From contig BGKB01000013.1 of the NCBI GenBank assembly GCA_003116975.1, forward strand, positions 434,001 to 498,000: a stretch of 64,000 bases of DNA, in the 5' to 3' direction. This stretch comes from Aurantiochytrium sp. KH105. Its lineage: Eukaryota > Sar > Bigyra > Thraustochytrida > Thraustochytriidae. This document shows, one piece after another, positions 10,001 through 20,390 of this stretch. The notes under the pieces were generated by a model, which saw nothing but the letters and a program-made list of their open reading frames with translations, had not been told where the DNA came from and did not search any database. Position numbers and translations under genes: made by a program. Every line of letters begins with the position of its first letter. The stretch's first letter is position 1.

Positions 10001-13000
10001 TGCCTTGGCCTCGGTGTTGGCGTCCTCGTCTTCATCGTCATCCTCGAGATCAGGCATGTCGGGAAGCATCCCCAAGGTGTCGTTTTCCTCGTCATCGTCG
10101 CCATCACCATCCTTGTTGTCTCCATCTGCAGAATTCGTCTTGCCAGACGCAGCGGCGGCGGCAGCTTCTGCTTCAGCCTTTGCAGCTTCTTCTGCGGCGA
10201 CCTTTGCAGCGGCGGCAGCCTGCGCGGCAGCGGCAGCGCCACTTATCCGACGGGTCGTTGTTCCCTTGCGGGACGACTTTTTCCCCTTCTTGCTGCTCTT
10301 GGATTTGGACTTCGACTTGGAGGTCCGTTTTTTGGACTTTGATTTGGACTTTTTCTTGTTGTTGGCGCGCGCGGAGCCCTCAAAGTGCTCCTCGAACATG
10401 GCGCATGAGCCCATGAAGATGCGAGAGCCGGACCCCTGCGTGATCATGTCGTGATACCACTTGCGCAGACGCTCCGGGGTCTGGACTCGTTGGTCCTCGG
10501 GATGGCAATGGATGATGTAGTCGTCGCGCTTGTTGGGCGGGGGGCAGGCCCAAATGTAGGCCGAGGTCATGCCGTCCCGACGCATGTACTCGAGATAGCC
10601 AAGGAGAAGCTCGTGGTAGACTGTGGTCCTCAAACGGCGGGGCTGGAAATAGTAGACGGAGTCGAGGTAGGCAATGTACACCTTGCGACGATTCGGGTCC
10701 GGGCAGTCAGACCCGTACTCTTGCACGAACATGGCGAAGAAGAGCACATCAACACCATCGAGCTCTTGGAAGAGAAAGATGCAGCGCGAGCGAAAGGGAA
10801 AGGCGTCGGGATACTCGGGAATGAGACGCTTAACGAAGGGTTTGACCTTGCACTCTTCGTCAAAGTTGGAGAGCACGCGGATATGGAGTTTGTCCGCGCC
10901 AGGCCCCAGATCCTCGTCCGCGATTCCGGGCTTGCGAACCCGCTCCTTGTCGCGAAACTCGCGGATACTGTTCCGCACCCACTTCTCGAGAAAGATGCCA
11001 AGACGTGTCTGATCGAGCTCTTTTGCGCTCGGGACCCGTTTGCCAGCGGGGAGAACAAAATGCTTGTACTTTCCCTTCGCACGAGCAGCGTCGTCCCCGA
11101 CGGCGGGTTTTTCGTTTTTGGCATCTTTAGCATCCTGTTTGGGCTTCTCCGGCTTGGGCTGCTCCTTTTCCTCCTTTTTGACAGCACCAGAGGGTCCAGC
11201 CTTGGCCTTTGCATCCGCCTCAGCCTTGCGTTCCTGTTCGCCGAGTTTGGACTCCTCAATGAGGCAAAGAGGGCAGATGTAGTCTTGCGATGAGTTGAGA
11301 CTGTTTTTGCGCGAGTTGAAGAGCGCGCAAATTTGATGAACCCATCGATCGCACTTGTCGCAAGAGACCCAGGGCTCGCCATAGAGTTCGTTGTTCTTTT
11401 TCTTGGTGAGGTCGCTCTTATTGTACGACTGACCATTGACCGTGAGCACGCCCGAGCGCGCTTTGTCGTAGCAGTCGCTGCACCAGCAGTAGTTATAGCC
11501 TACGCCCGTATAATACACGCTATTGGGCTGAATGCGTTTGCCACAAGTACCGGAGCAAAAGAGCAGCTTGGGCTGGAATGAGATGCAGCCACGTTCACAG
11601 AGCGGGCACTGCTCGCAGGTCGACTGATGACAGAGCTGGCAATTCTGGTTCTTGGGCCGACCGTTGCGCTCAATTTTGTTCTGGATGGCGGGAAACTCCT
11701 TGACGGCAACCTTGAGAAGATCCTTTGCTCGGGTATGGTACTCGTTCTCGGGAGGATTAAAGGCCATGGCGTTCTCAAAGGTCAAGACCACATCGGCTTT
11801 GAACTGCTCGAGCGTCTTGTAATAGGATGTGTCGAGACGCTTGCGGATGGTGCCGAGGTCCATAGGGTTCTTGATGATGCGTGGGTAGTCGGGGATGTTC
11901 ATGGCCTTCCAGTCCACAGGAGCGTTGTAAATGCCTTTGTTCGACTTGTGCTCGATGAGTTTGCGAAGAAGAGGACGCACGTTGGGTTGGAGGCGTTCAA
12001 CGCGCAGAGACTCAATATGCTTTTCGACGTTGGTGCGCTGGAGACTGAAAGGCAAGGAGGGGCCGGTTCCGGATTTACAGTGCCGTGCCTTTGCGGGGTC
12101 GATGGCATTAGGGAACTGCGCGCGATACTTGGCAAGTTCCTCCTTGGTCATGCCCTGGGAACGATAGGGAGCTCTGGATCGCTGCATGGCCATTTGCTGC
12201 TGTTGCTGCTGCTGCTGCTGGCGCAGAAGAAGCTGCTGTTGGTGATGCTGCTGCTGGCGAGAAGCATGCTGCATGTTGGCATGAGACCGTTGCTGCATTG
12301 TGGCGGCATCCGCAGAGGTTCCTGGGCGACGAATGGGGTTCGCTCCGCCGGTGGGAGCGGCCTGTTGCAGTTGCTCATGCTGTCGAGCGGCCTGTTGATT
12401 CCGTTGATTCGCAGAGATAATCCTCACAGGTTTGCAAACGGGGCAGTCTTCCTTGACACAGCGATGATAGTGAGAAAGCACGTAGCGGGAAGAGACACAA
12501 TGAGGTTCCGGACAGCGAGGGTCCTTGCACTTGGAGATGTGTTTCCACAAACTCTTCATACGAGCGCAGAGCTCCGTGACCTTGCAGGTTCCCTCGGGAT
12601 TTTGACAACGACTTGCGTGCCGCAAGAGGAGAAGTCGTTGCTGCCGTTGTTTGAGAATTTGATCTTTGTCATGCTGACTCGTCGAGGAACGTTCGTGTTG
12701 TTGCTGAAGTTGCTGCTGACCGGGCGGCACGGGCTGCTTGACTTTGAGACGAAGATCCCCTGCGGTCCCTGGAACAGCGCGTCCATGATTTGCTGAAGAT
12801 GCCGAAGCCGTGTAAACGGGTTGTTGTTGTTGTTGTTGCGGCTGTTGGCCGTTGACTGCAGCGGCTCGACGCATCGCTTGAGCCTGTTGTTGTGCGGCCG
12901 CAGTGGGATGCATTCCGGCTCCAGATTTCGTGGCGATTTGCTGCTGTTGCTGAGCTGTGCTTGCCTTGGCGAGTTCACGGACCCTTTGACGCAATGTGGC

Positions 13001-13762
13001 GGGATCCATGTACTCTTCTTTTGACTTGGACTGCTTGTACAGCGCAACCTCGAGACGACGTGCCAGATCGATGAGTTTTTCCTGTCGACGGGCAAAGGCT
13101 TTAGGCTTGCAAGACTCGAGAAGCGAGACAATTTGTTGGATGACATAACGCCGAGGCTCAACGTCGGCTTGAGGATCAGTACGCCACGTTCCATTTGAGG
13201 TCGGAGGTGGGCGCATCTGCTGCTTCTGCTGCTGCGACTGCGGAGCGGTTCGTTGCGAACCAGAACCTGGAGGCGCTGTGGCACGTTGTTGTTGAACTGC
13301 CCTAGCCTGGACTTGCTGAGAGACATGGCTCCTCGCCACGCCCGCTTCGGCGCCCCTTTGCGGCCCCGTTGCCATGGCTTGGGCTTGTTGCTGCCTGGGC
13401 TGCTGAGAGGGGTGAGCAGCGGCAGGCGCAGCGGATCGCTGCGGCTGCTGCTGATTTACAGACGGCATGCTCGCAGCGGTCGTGGTTTGCTGTGATGAAT
13501 TAGGCTCCCGAACAGGAGAAGGTTGACGCACGGGAACGGCCGTGGCGGGAGGCGGGTCCGATAGCATTTTTTTGTTGCGGGCAGCAGGATCAGTCTGTGA
13601 TGAGATCCTTGCTGCCGAGGACTCGATGCCGGACTGCGGTCCCGTCGCAGGGGCGGCTGCCGCCGCCCGCGGCGAAGACCGCGTAGCCACCCCCGTCGTT
13701 CTTACCTGCGAAGCCTGCTGCTGCTGGGATGCCGGGGCGGGATGCGAGGTCCCGTTGCTCAT
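7013..13762 (-). CDS. CBP/p300-type histone acetyltransferase (KAT3)
   Basis: 2249 aa, uninterrupted. The ATG at 13762 (MSNGTSHPA) is the first AUG in frame; the open frame upstream has only a TTG. Order of domains (residues approximate): Gln-rich N-terminus; TAZ1 zinc finger 367-445 (LLLLRHASRCQ..C..H); bromodomain 592-681 (YPRIIKNPMDLGTIRKRL); a Cys/His-rich RING/PHD-like region 707-834; KAT11 acetyltransferase 900-1120 with YLDSVYYFQPRRLRTTVYHE and IWACPPP; a basic Lys/Ser tract and polyAla; a ZZ-like finger 1414-1474; about 460 residues of Lys/Glu/Ser/Thr-rich low-complexity linker; a second ZZ 1934-1990; TAZ2 2020-2110; and a Gln-rich tail. The protein acetylates histones and acts as a nuclear transcription co-activator. 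The layout with two ZZ fingers flanking a long linker recalls plant HAC proteins rather than animal CBP. Confidence 0.97.
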   Translation of the reverse strand: MSNGTSHPAPASQQQQASQVRTTGVATRSSPRAAAAAPATGPQSGIESSAARISSQTDPAARNKKMLSDPPPATAVPVRQPSPVREPNSSQQTTTAASMPSVNQQQPQRSAAPAAAHPSQQPRQQQAQAMATGPQRGAEAGVARSHVSQQVQARAVQQQRATAPPGSGSQRTAPQSQQQKQQMRPPPTSNGTWRTDPQADVEPRRYVIQQIVSLLESCKPKAFARRQEKLIDLARRLEVALYKQSKSKEEYMDPATLRQRVRELAKASTAQQQQQIATKSGAGMHPTAAAQQQAQAMRRAAAVNGQQPQQQQQQPVYTASASSANHGRAVPGTAGDLRLKVKQPVPPGQQQLQQQHERSSTSQHDKDQILKQRQQRLLLLRHASRCQNPEGTCKVTELCARMKSLWKHISKCKDPRCPEPHCVSSRYVLSHYHRCVKEDCPVCKPVRIISANQRNQQAARQHEQLQQAAPTGGANPIRRPGTSADAATMQQRSHANMQHASRQQQHHQQQLLLRQQQQQQQQQMAMQRSRAPYRSQGMTKEELAKYRAQFPNAIDPAKARHCKSGTGPSLPFSLQRTNVEKHIESLRVERLQPNVRPLLRKLIEHKSNKGIYNAPVDWKAMNIPDYPRIIKNPMDLGTIRKRLDTSYYKTLEQFKADVVLTFENAMAFNPPENEYHTRAKDLLKVAVKEFPAIQNKIERNGRPKNQNCQLCHQSTCEQCPLCERGCISFQPKLLFCSGTCGKRIQPNSVYYTGVGYNYCWCSDCYDKARSGVLTVNGQSYNKSDLTKKKNNELYGEPWVSCDKCDRWVHQICALFNSRKNSLNSSQDYICPLCLIEESKLGEQERKAEADAKAKAGPSGAVKKEEKEQPKPEKPKQDAKDAKNEKPAVGDDAARAKGKYKHFVLPAGKRVPSAKELDQTRLGIFLEKWVRNSIREFRDKERVRKPGIADEDLGPGADKLHIRVLSNFDEECKVKPFVKRLIPEYPDAFPFRSRCIFLFQELDGVDVLFFAMFVQEYGSDCPDPNRRKVYIAYLDSVYYFQPRRLRTTVYHELLLGYLEYMRRDGMTSAYIWACPPPNKRDDYIIHCHPEDQRVQTPERLRKWYHDMITQGSGSRIFMGSCAMFEEHFEGSARANNKKKSKSKSKKRTSKSKSKSKSSKKGKKSSRKGTTTRRISGAAAAAQAAAAAKVAAEEAAKAEAEAAAAAASGKTNSADGDNKDGDGDDDEENDTLGMLPDMPDLEDDDEDEDANTEAKATPEDGVPLSDADKAKAMAEAAGVTFLTPANGVCAGDDRMLAEDLERRKANKLAAAGHLPYFEGDYWPQEAEELAKERARQKKKESENNGGRSKRKRRRNGEEGAEGGKPDGKAGNGKAADTDKPVAELAVELTAEEAAEARVQLMQRLAQQLEVMKDDFLVVKMSHECTRCGKYLLRGRWECRHPTCLEDSGFNKSCPFALCNDCYVLETKRPKEQQHGGGCVADGPDGKPKSAEEEADKEAGKDQTVIDVNIEYKRKEKERKEKEAKEKAEREAKEKAKREAAEQEKKKTKVEEDASKPSTSDSGATDAAGAAVVTTATPASTTTSSADAKTSQPSANGDATVKTEAPKSIKEESTIKSVSASGSVKRSAPDAETKDTNSAAPATAKAEEETKANGVKSEPQSETEDKPSKEKAAETSVEATASTTEASSATAEPAKDHDKKASEETVASESDSKPTSAPTKEEASEDKDDKQAMKRQKISETDAKTTATSSSASAVKKEEGEFPVKKEALSAEEKVKNQDQDKDTKMSEAGEKIAESKAGAAVTVAEKSSDDKDGKANESKEDKPKTKEEREAEAKAKAEAEVKMKKQKEVEEARKRKELLAEWEKQSIECTRAPLPSPAAEDHILHYVDENLPIQTPDHDVIMKNHLLESRHAFLSLCTGNRYQFDQQRRAKHSTMMVLYHLHNPDAPAHLYTCMECHNDILSGKRYHCDVCNGGDYDLCVHCKRHMGRHEHMLTPFVVTRGVQAETTESQRMQRVQEMQRARQHSLTLFLEALVHSSQCNNPECSKAPCKKMKDLLKHRMTCEVRVRGGCEICRRVLCLVQMHARNCHTPNCRVPHCEDLKVHIHKHKQQMKQHMRQNGRPATEQELVQQQRNLLLQRQRQLQAARQNAQLQQQQQQQRQQQAARGSVRSARGRGHRSGSTGAAAQAITQAGQQIQATVVEGSGGTKIKIRPTNLKPSVPGNIAPGATAAPQGPPPASSRASSRGQRTTRR

Positions 13763-16700
13763 ATCCGAGCCGGGCTCTGTTCCGCGTGGCGCGGCGCGCA
13801 GCGCGCGCTGTTTGTCTTGCGAAGGAAGGGACTTGTCTCTGGCAGCGCCCCGCGCATGGGAGGGCAGCGTGCTGATATGCAGCGCGCGTCGGGCCGCCAG
13901 CCCAGCTCGGCTTTCGGCCTCGCTTTCACGGGGCTCGATGCGGTCCACCTCCTTCTTCCGCGCGCTGCTCGCCTGTTGCTGCTGCTTCTGCGTCGTCGTC
14001 GTGGTGATCCCTGTCCTGGTCTTCTTCACCGTTCTTCCTCGCGGACTCGCGCGCCCGCTTGTCCGCAAGCCCGCGCGCAAGCCTTCGCCACCCCGCGTGT
14101 TTTTTTCCCTCGGCGGACTTTGCTGAGCTTTTGTTTTCTTTTTCTTGCTCCGGACTGCCTGCTTTTTCCGCCTGGCTCAATCAAGAACGACTACTCACTC
14201 GCTGTTAGACCGAGTCGAGCAACCGAGCGACCCGTGCGTGACCCAAGCCAGCGAGCGAGCGAGCGAGCGACCCTCGCTGCCTCGCCGCTCGCGCTCTTGC
14301 TCCCGGTCTTGCTTTCGGCCTCCTTGGCGCCTTTCCTCGCCCGCCGCTGGGTGGAGCGCTTTTGGCACGCCGAGGCTCCGCGTCTCCGGCCTCTCCTTTT
14401 TTTCCCTTGAGACGTGTCCGGTTTTTCCCCCTATTCCTGTCTTTTCCGGCCTCGCCGCGCGCTTTTTCCTACTTTTTTTGTTTTCTCGTCTTTTCCTTTG
14501 CTTCTTTCTTTCTTTCTTTCTTTCTTTCTTTTTCTGCTTTTTCCGCGCCGGCCGGGCCCGGGCCGCCGCTCTCTCCGCGCGGCCCCGCGCCCGCGCCGCC
14601 GGCGGGCGGGGCTGGCTGGCTGGCTGGCTGGCCGCCCGCTGCGCGCGCGCGCCGGCGCCGGCCCCGCTAGCTCCCGCGCGCGCGCGAGGGAGCGAGGCCG
14701 CCGCGCGCGCGAGCCGTCTCCGCCCGCGCTCGCCCGCTCGCTACAGACAGACAGACAGATAGACAGAAGAAGCGCGAAAAAGAATGAAAGAAAAGCGCAG
14801 CCGGAGGACCCCCCCCTGCTCGCGCGCCTAGGACTCGCCTAGCCGCGCCTAGGCCCGCCGCCGAAGCCTTCGCTGTTCCCCGGCCGCCGCGCTGCGACGC
14901 TCGCCTGCACTCGCCGCTGCGTGCCGCGGCTTTTCTCGAGTTGCTGTTCTGGACGGGGAGAGGCGGAGCCAGAGCTCGCAGAGGGGCCGGAGGGGCCGCC
15001 CGCCCGCCCTCTGCCTCGCGCCCCACTGGGCCCACACCTACGCGCATGGGAGGCGGCCACCGGCGAACGCGCGCGGGATGTGGGCGCGCATGTGGGGGGG
15101 AGCGTCTCTGGGGGGGAGAGGGGCAGACAGGAGAGGAAAGAAAAGAGGGGACGTTGGCCGCGGTGCGCGAGGGTGGAGAGGGGGCACCGTAGGTGTTAAT
15201 ATCCTCGACCTGGATACGTTTACACGAGTAAACTCCCTAAATACACCCCTTTCTATGGCGCGTGTGAACCTGCAAGGGGGTATCTTGCAAATAAGCCAGG
15301 CTGGAGAACGCTGGGTCATAGGTGCAAAGAAAACGAAGAAAGAAAGATGCCAAACAGAGTTGTGCAGTACACCTCTGCCGCCAAATTGGCGAGATCCTTC
15401 CGGAAGGTTTTTTTTTTTTCAACGCGCCGCAGATCAGTACATGTTACCAGACACCGTAGTACTTATATAGCTTCCGAAGAGCACATACTACCTAGCCCGT
15501 AAATGGGAAGTCCACATGAAGCTGACTGGTTGCAAGGCCCTGGGGGCACCGCGGGAGTTCTCTTCGGTCCGCGCCAGGCTCTCGCTCCTGCTTTCCGCCT
15601 GCAACGAGCGCCGGTCGTTAGTCGCCAGCCCTAGATCCTTCTTAGCTCTACCCCTACCACCCCGCAATCTACGCCGTTCTCGCTGCAACGCTCTCGAGCC
15701 GCGAACAGACCGGAACCATATACGCTCGCCATCTACCCCCCGGCGTAACCACCACCAACCGACCGGCGCGCCGGGTGCGCACGCACGGAGGAAGGGCCGC
15801 GCCAGTGGCCATGGTTTGCGCCAGAGAGCGGCTGAGGGAGCCACGGTCAGAGTGGGCGGGCAGGCAGCCGGCGTGAGAGGGAGAAAAAAGCTAGGCCATG
15901 AAAAGGAGCAGAGACGGGCATGCGTGAGGGATCGAGAAAAGGAGGAAAGGGAGGGAGGTCAGTCTTGCTTCGTCCTCCCTTTCTCGAAAGAAAGAAAGAA
16001 AGAAAGAAGGAAAGCAAGAAGAAAGCAGGAAAAGAAAGCGCTTTCTACTTTTTCCTTGCTTTCTTTTCTTTCTTTCTTTCGTTCTTTCATTCTCCGCGTG
16101 GCACCAGTGGCGCCGCCTTGACTCGCAGGAGCCGCAGTGCGAGGGCTGCGGTCAGCCAGTGTACCGCCGCCGCTTCTACAATGCGCGGCCGCCAATCAGT
16201 CTGTCTGTCTGTCAGTTAGGCAAGCAGTCAGTCGGCCAGTTGAAAAAAAAGCGGAGCAGAGCGGAGGAGGCCAGAATCCGCGCGCGTCGGTCCGGCGTCG
16301 CGGCGCCCCCACAGCCTTACTCGCAGCCCACTGACCCTCGGCCGACGCGGAACCGCAGCGCTCTCTGCCTCTGCGCGCCGCCAGTGGCGCTTACTGGGAT
16401 ACCGAGCCCCATCAGATTTTTCCCGCGCAGGCCTGCCCGGCCGGCCGACCAGCGCGCGCGGCGGGGTCGAGTTGCCGGTCTCGGCCGTCGACGCCGACGT
16501 GGTTTCTTTTCTTTCCTCCTCCCTCTTGCTCCTCGGGCTCCGCCTCGGCACTGCTACTAGTCTCTACTACTACCCTTCCTTCTTTCTCCCCCTTCTTTCT
16601 TTCCCTTTCCCCCGTTCTCCCTTCCTCCCCTCGAGACTCGCAGGACGCTGACGCAGGAGGAAAGATCCGCGTCGGGTCGGCTCGGGTCGCGTGATCGCTC

Positions 16701-19127
16701 TCGACATCGCTCGCTCAATACATAGAACAAGGGAGCGAGGCGACAGACGCGACAGCGACGGCGAGGCGCGACCGATCCTCCCGGGCTCGGCTCGGTTCCA
16801 GCGCGGACCGCGGCCACGTCTGGAGCTGTATAGCTAGCTGGCTAGCTAGCTAAAGCTGCATGATGTCTGCTGCAGAAACGGCTTGCGCGCGGCATGTGGC
16901 GCGGGGACTCACTCGCTCACGCGCGCAAGACATGCTACTCTACTATCATTCATGTTAGACAGAGCGAGCGAGCGACAGCTAGCTAGCTGCAGCAGCAGAT
17001 TGCACGCAGCTCGGGCGCTCGAGCGACCGAGGAGCCTATCGGGGTCGACCGACAGCAAGCTCTCTGCAGGTCGCGGGGCGAGCGCGGGAGGTCAAATCAA
17101 AGAAAGGCGCGGGATGGAGGCGGCGCGTAGGGTCGGTGGTTAGGGATGGAGAGCGCGCTCGCACACACCTTCTACAGTGGAAATGCACGGCGCAGCATGC
17201 GCGGACAACCTAGACAGCTCGGGGCGGAAGCTCGCCCTGGCTCGCTGCGGGCCGCAGTGCATCATACGCACACTGCGACGTACTCGTCTCGGGACAGTCG
17301 ACTGCGGGCCAGTGCAGGCGGAACAGCTTGGGGGCAGCGGGCTGCGAAAGAAGCGATGTTCTAGTGTTTAGGATAGAAGGCTCCGATGAATCGAGTGTCA
17401 ACGCAAGCAGACCCCGAGAAACCTGCCGGCACGGCAGTGCTCTCCACAGGGCTGCAGAAGCTTGCCAAGAACTTTCCGCAAGCACCTTCAGCGCTGCCGC
17501 GTAGTCTAAACGACACCCACAGCATAGCCACCGCGTGGGCTCCGATCAGGCATCCACTCTGTAGAACCAAGCCCAGCGTCGGGGCCTCTCCTTCGTGCGG
17601 GGACCCGGGCCGGTCCATCCCCTTCCTCCGTGCGCGTGGCTGCGCAACGCATTTATTTCCAGCCCGGGTTGCGCCCGAACCTGGGACGCGGAGAGCCCGA
17701 ACGAGGGCCGCCCCTCTCACAGTCAGCGTAGCGTGTCGTACGGGGACGACAGCTCGGGCTTAATCCGCCGTGGCAGCGGCCCGGAAAGCCGAAAGCCCGA
17801 GCGTCGGTCGGGGCTGCGCGGAAATTGGAGAAAACCCGCCACGGCCTTGTCTTGACTTGGATGCTTTCTCTGTGACGTGGCGAGGCGAGGCGGGGCGCCG
17901 GGTTGCGTTGCGTTGCGTTGCGTTGCGTTGATGGCGCCGGGTTAACGCAAAACCCGTGTGCCGTGGAAGGTGCCGCGTCCAAATAACCAAGAACCGGAAC
18001 CCGGTACGTGCGTGCGTGCGGATCAAACGCTACTCATCAAGCGCTGCCTCTCGTGTCGCCGCGTGTACGGCGGAGTCAAACCCGCAATCGCATCCGCGCG
18101 ATCGACGTAAAACCTACGCGCCAAAAGATGACGTCTCCCATCCGAACCCCGTTGCGACCGCCTCCGCGGCTGCGCATCACCGTGCGTGCATGTCCGCCTG
18201 CGAGTTCCCTCGGCCCCAAGGCGGCTGCCGCCATCACCTGCTGCTCCAAGCGGGCCTCCGCGTCGCCTTGTCCACGTCCTCCTCGCGCTGTATCCCCTCC
18301 TCCTCCTCGCCCTCCTTCTGTGTCTCCCGTAGAGGTGATGCTGCACGCGCTTTCCCGCCCCCGGCGCGCGTCTTCGCAGGCGCCCTCGCGCGCTGCCAAG
18401 CGCAAGCTGCGCGCCGCCAGCAACCCGGGCGAGCGGCGGCGGCGGCGGCGCCTGGCCAGGGCGCGAGGCTAGCGAGCGGGCTCGAGCGAGCGGGCTCGAG
18501 CGAGCGGGCTCGAGCGGGCTTAGTTGGCGACGGCCGAGCCTGTCCCGCCTCCTCCCTCGAAGAGGCCCTCGCCGTCGAGGGTCTGTCGCGCCGCGGCGAC
18601 GAAGACTCCTCCCAGCGCCTCGCGACGGGGCTTGGGGCGGGGCCGGCTCGAAGCGGGGCGCGCCGGGATGCCTCGCCTCGAGGCGGGGCGCGGTCCGCTC
18701 GCGCTCGAGCGCCTGGCCTGGGCTCGTGGGTGGGTGGGTGGGTCGTGCCAGGCCCATCCATGCAGCCAGCCAGCCAGCAAGCCGTGTAAACGTCCACGCA
18801 GGCTGCCTGAGCGCCTCAGCGGGGCGGCCTCCGCGGCTGCGACCAGCCTCGTCGCGTCCCAGCGGATGTCGCGGCCTCCATCCCGCCTCGAGGTCTGCGC
18901 GCGCGCTGCTCGAGTGGTCTTTGCCGCTCACCGCGAGTCCACCTCGCGCGAACCCCTAAGGGACCTATTTACTTGCGTTAGGCCGCTTCGAAGACCCCGG
19001 ATAAACTATGTATTTCATCTTTTTCGCCTTCCGTATTGAGTCGGGCTCCCAAAAGATAGGAGCAAAGCCTGTGGCACCGCTCCTGACTTGTAACGCAAGT
19101 TTCCTTTCGCTCGCGTGCAAGTGCATG
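13763..19127. other. 5.4 kb gene-poor, GC-rich divergent gap (CBP / RING protein)
   Basis: Mostly GC-rich low-complexity DNA. Tetranucleotide tracts include GCGA 14251-14270, TTTC about 14502-14532, GGCT about 14620-14635, ACAG about 14743-14766, GAAA about 15985-16005, TTTC about 16064-16095, CTGT about 16198-16215 and AGCT about 16830-16850. A GCGTT tract lies at about 17903-17930. An ordinary-composition island at about 15195-15480 has no visible gene. Long overlapping frames on both strands (for example 17386-17763 plus, 18023-18931 minus) look like GC-driven noise. A long 5' UTR, a non-coding RNA or a short multi-exon gene could be hidden here. Confidence 0.5.
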
Positions 19128-20167
19128 ATGCGACGTCGAGTCAGGCTCGAAACCGCGGCCGGCGCGGCGGATGACACGAGTGAGACCGCCGCCGAACTTG
19201 CAAGCAAAGAAGCCCCTCGACGAGAAGGTGACGACCTCGACGCCGAAGATAAAGTTGGGTGTCGAAACGGCAACGACGGCGACAACACTCAGGACCAGCA
19301 CGACCAACTTACTTGCTGCATCTGCTTGCTGCCGCCGGAAAGACCGACAGAGTCTGTCACTTGCAACGAGCATCGCATGTGCGGTAAGTACATTCTTTTG
19401 CATGAGTTTTTGCCTCTGTCTGCCTGCCTGCTTGCCTCCGCATGGTGCGAGTTCAACTCACTTTTCATTTTTTGTTGTGTACATTTGCGAAGCTGCTTGT
19501 GCCGTGCGCCATGTGTGGAAACTTCGCCGGGCAGGAATGGTCCACTGTCCGCTTTGCCGTGGGCGTATCCGTGGGATCGAGTCAGTTGAGGTCTCTTCTG
19601 ACGACGAGGATCTCGTTGCCCTAGACTTTGCTGGCGTGAATTGGCGTCTTGCCATCAAATCTCGCGAAACAGTCCATGTACGTAAAGAAACTCGCTCCCT
19701 GTTTGCCTTATTGCCAACACCTTTATGGAAAAGAAACAAGGAAAGACCAGAAGAAAAAGAATCATGAACTAACGTGCTTTTTCTCTGCAAAGGATTTCCT
19801 GCGTTCTGTATTCGACATATCTCCCACCGAGGCAAAGTTTCTTGGACCTCGTGGAGCGCAGATTCATGACCTTGAGGAGCTTCGGATAAAGAATGCCACG
19901 CAAGCGACCTCACCCAAACGCCCCTGCTTTCGAATGATGGCTACCCCTCGTCACGATGCTGCAGCTGCACGTGCGCGTTACGAAGTCTCTTGGAGTGGCC
20001 GAATTGCACGCGGTGTCCCATCGCTAGAGCAGCTGCGTGCCTTTTTTATGGAGATTTTTGCAGTGATCTGGCTTTTTTTCGCTTCTCTTTCGCCATCCAG
20101 CAACCCGCGCAATGCCGACGCCCAGGAACGCCAACAAGAGCGAGAACGACGGAATCACGCACCCTGA
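19128..20167 (+). CDS. RING-HC / ubiquitin-like / C-terminal TM protein, three exons (predicted membrane E3 ligase)
   Basis: Modelled as exons 19128-19383, 19493-19677 and 19793-20167 (816 nt, 271 aa). Intron 1 starts GTAAGT and ends GCGAAG. Intron 2 starts GTACGT and ends TGCAAAG after a GAACTAAC branch site. Both joins preserve frame, and the first completes a perfect C3HC4 RING: C63, C66, C79, H82, C85, C88, C104, C107. After the RING comes an acidic spacer, then about residues 125-178 (VNWRLAIKS..FDISPTEAKFLGPRG..L) resembling a ubiquitin-like fold, whose core only appears once intron 2 is removed. A hydrophobic segment at 229-247 (FFMEIFAVIWLFFASL) is a likely single TM. Two adjacent ATGs exist (19125, 19128); the second has A at -3. 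Function is inferred: a membrane-anchored E3 ubiquitin ligase. Confidence 0.82.
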
Positions 20168-20311
20168 CAAAAGACGCTTGCGGAGAGACCAGAACTTACT
20201 GTACGACCATTGAGGACGTATGCAAGCGAGCACCGTGCAACCTAATCTCACGCGTCTCACAAAAAAAAGAAAAACAGAATTTGCTGGAGGAGAAAATTAT
20301 AGATAGCATGG

Positions 20312-20390
20312 CATGCCAATTGAGAAAATTGATTCATGCCAGAGGAGAAAACTAAATCATGCCAAACGAAGAAACTAAAGCATGTCAGAG
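20312..20390. repeat. 23-nt tandem repeat, 3.5 units
   Basis: CATGCCA (last copy CATGTCA) begins at 20312, 20335, 20358 and 20381, exactly 23 bases apart each time. The rest of each unit is a purine-rich AGAAAA/AAGAAA core followed by a TTGATT/CTAAAT/CTAAAG tail. Confidence 0.88.

Noticed and set aside
13763-14080. N-terminal extension of CBP by 106 codons
   Set aside because: It would need a TTG start; the first AUG in frame is at 13762.
17663-17685. Hairpin CCCGGGTT..AACCTGGG resembling a tRNA T-arm
   Set aside because: Loop lacks TTCGA-type sequence, and no acceptor, D or anticodon arm fits around it.
17386-17763. 125-aa plus-strand frame with an ATG
   Set aside because: A competing open frame on the other strand and no recognisable domain; kept only as a remark in the gap entry.
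18023-18931. 302-aa minus-strand frame in the large gap
   Set aside because: Arg/Ala/Gly/Pro-rich with overlapping open frames on both strands, as expected of GC-rich non-coding DNA.
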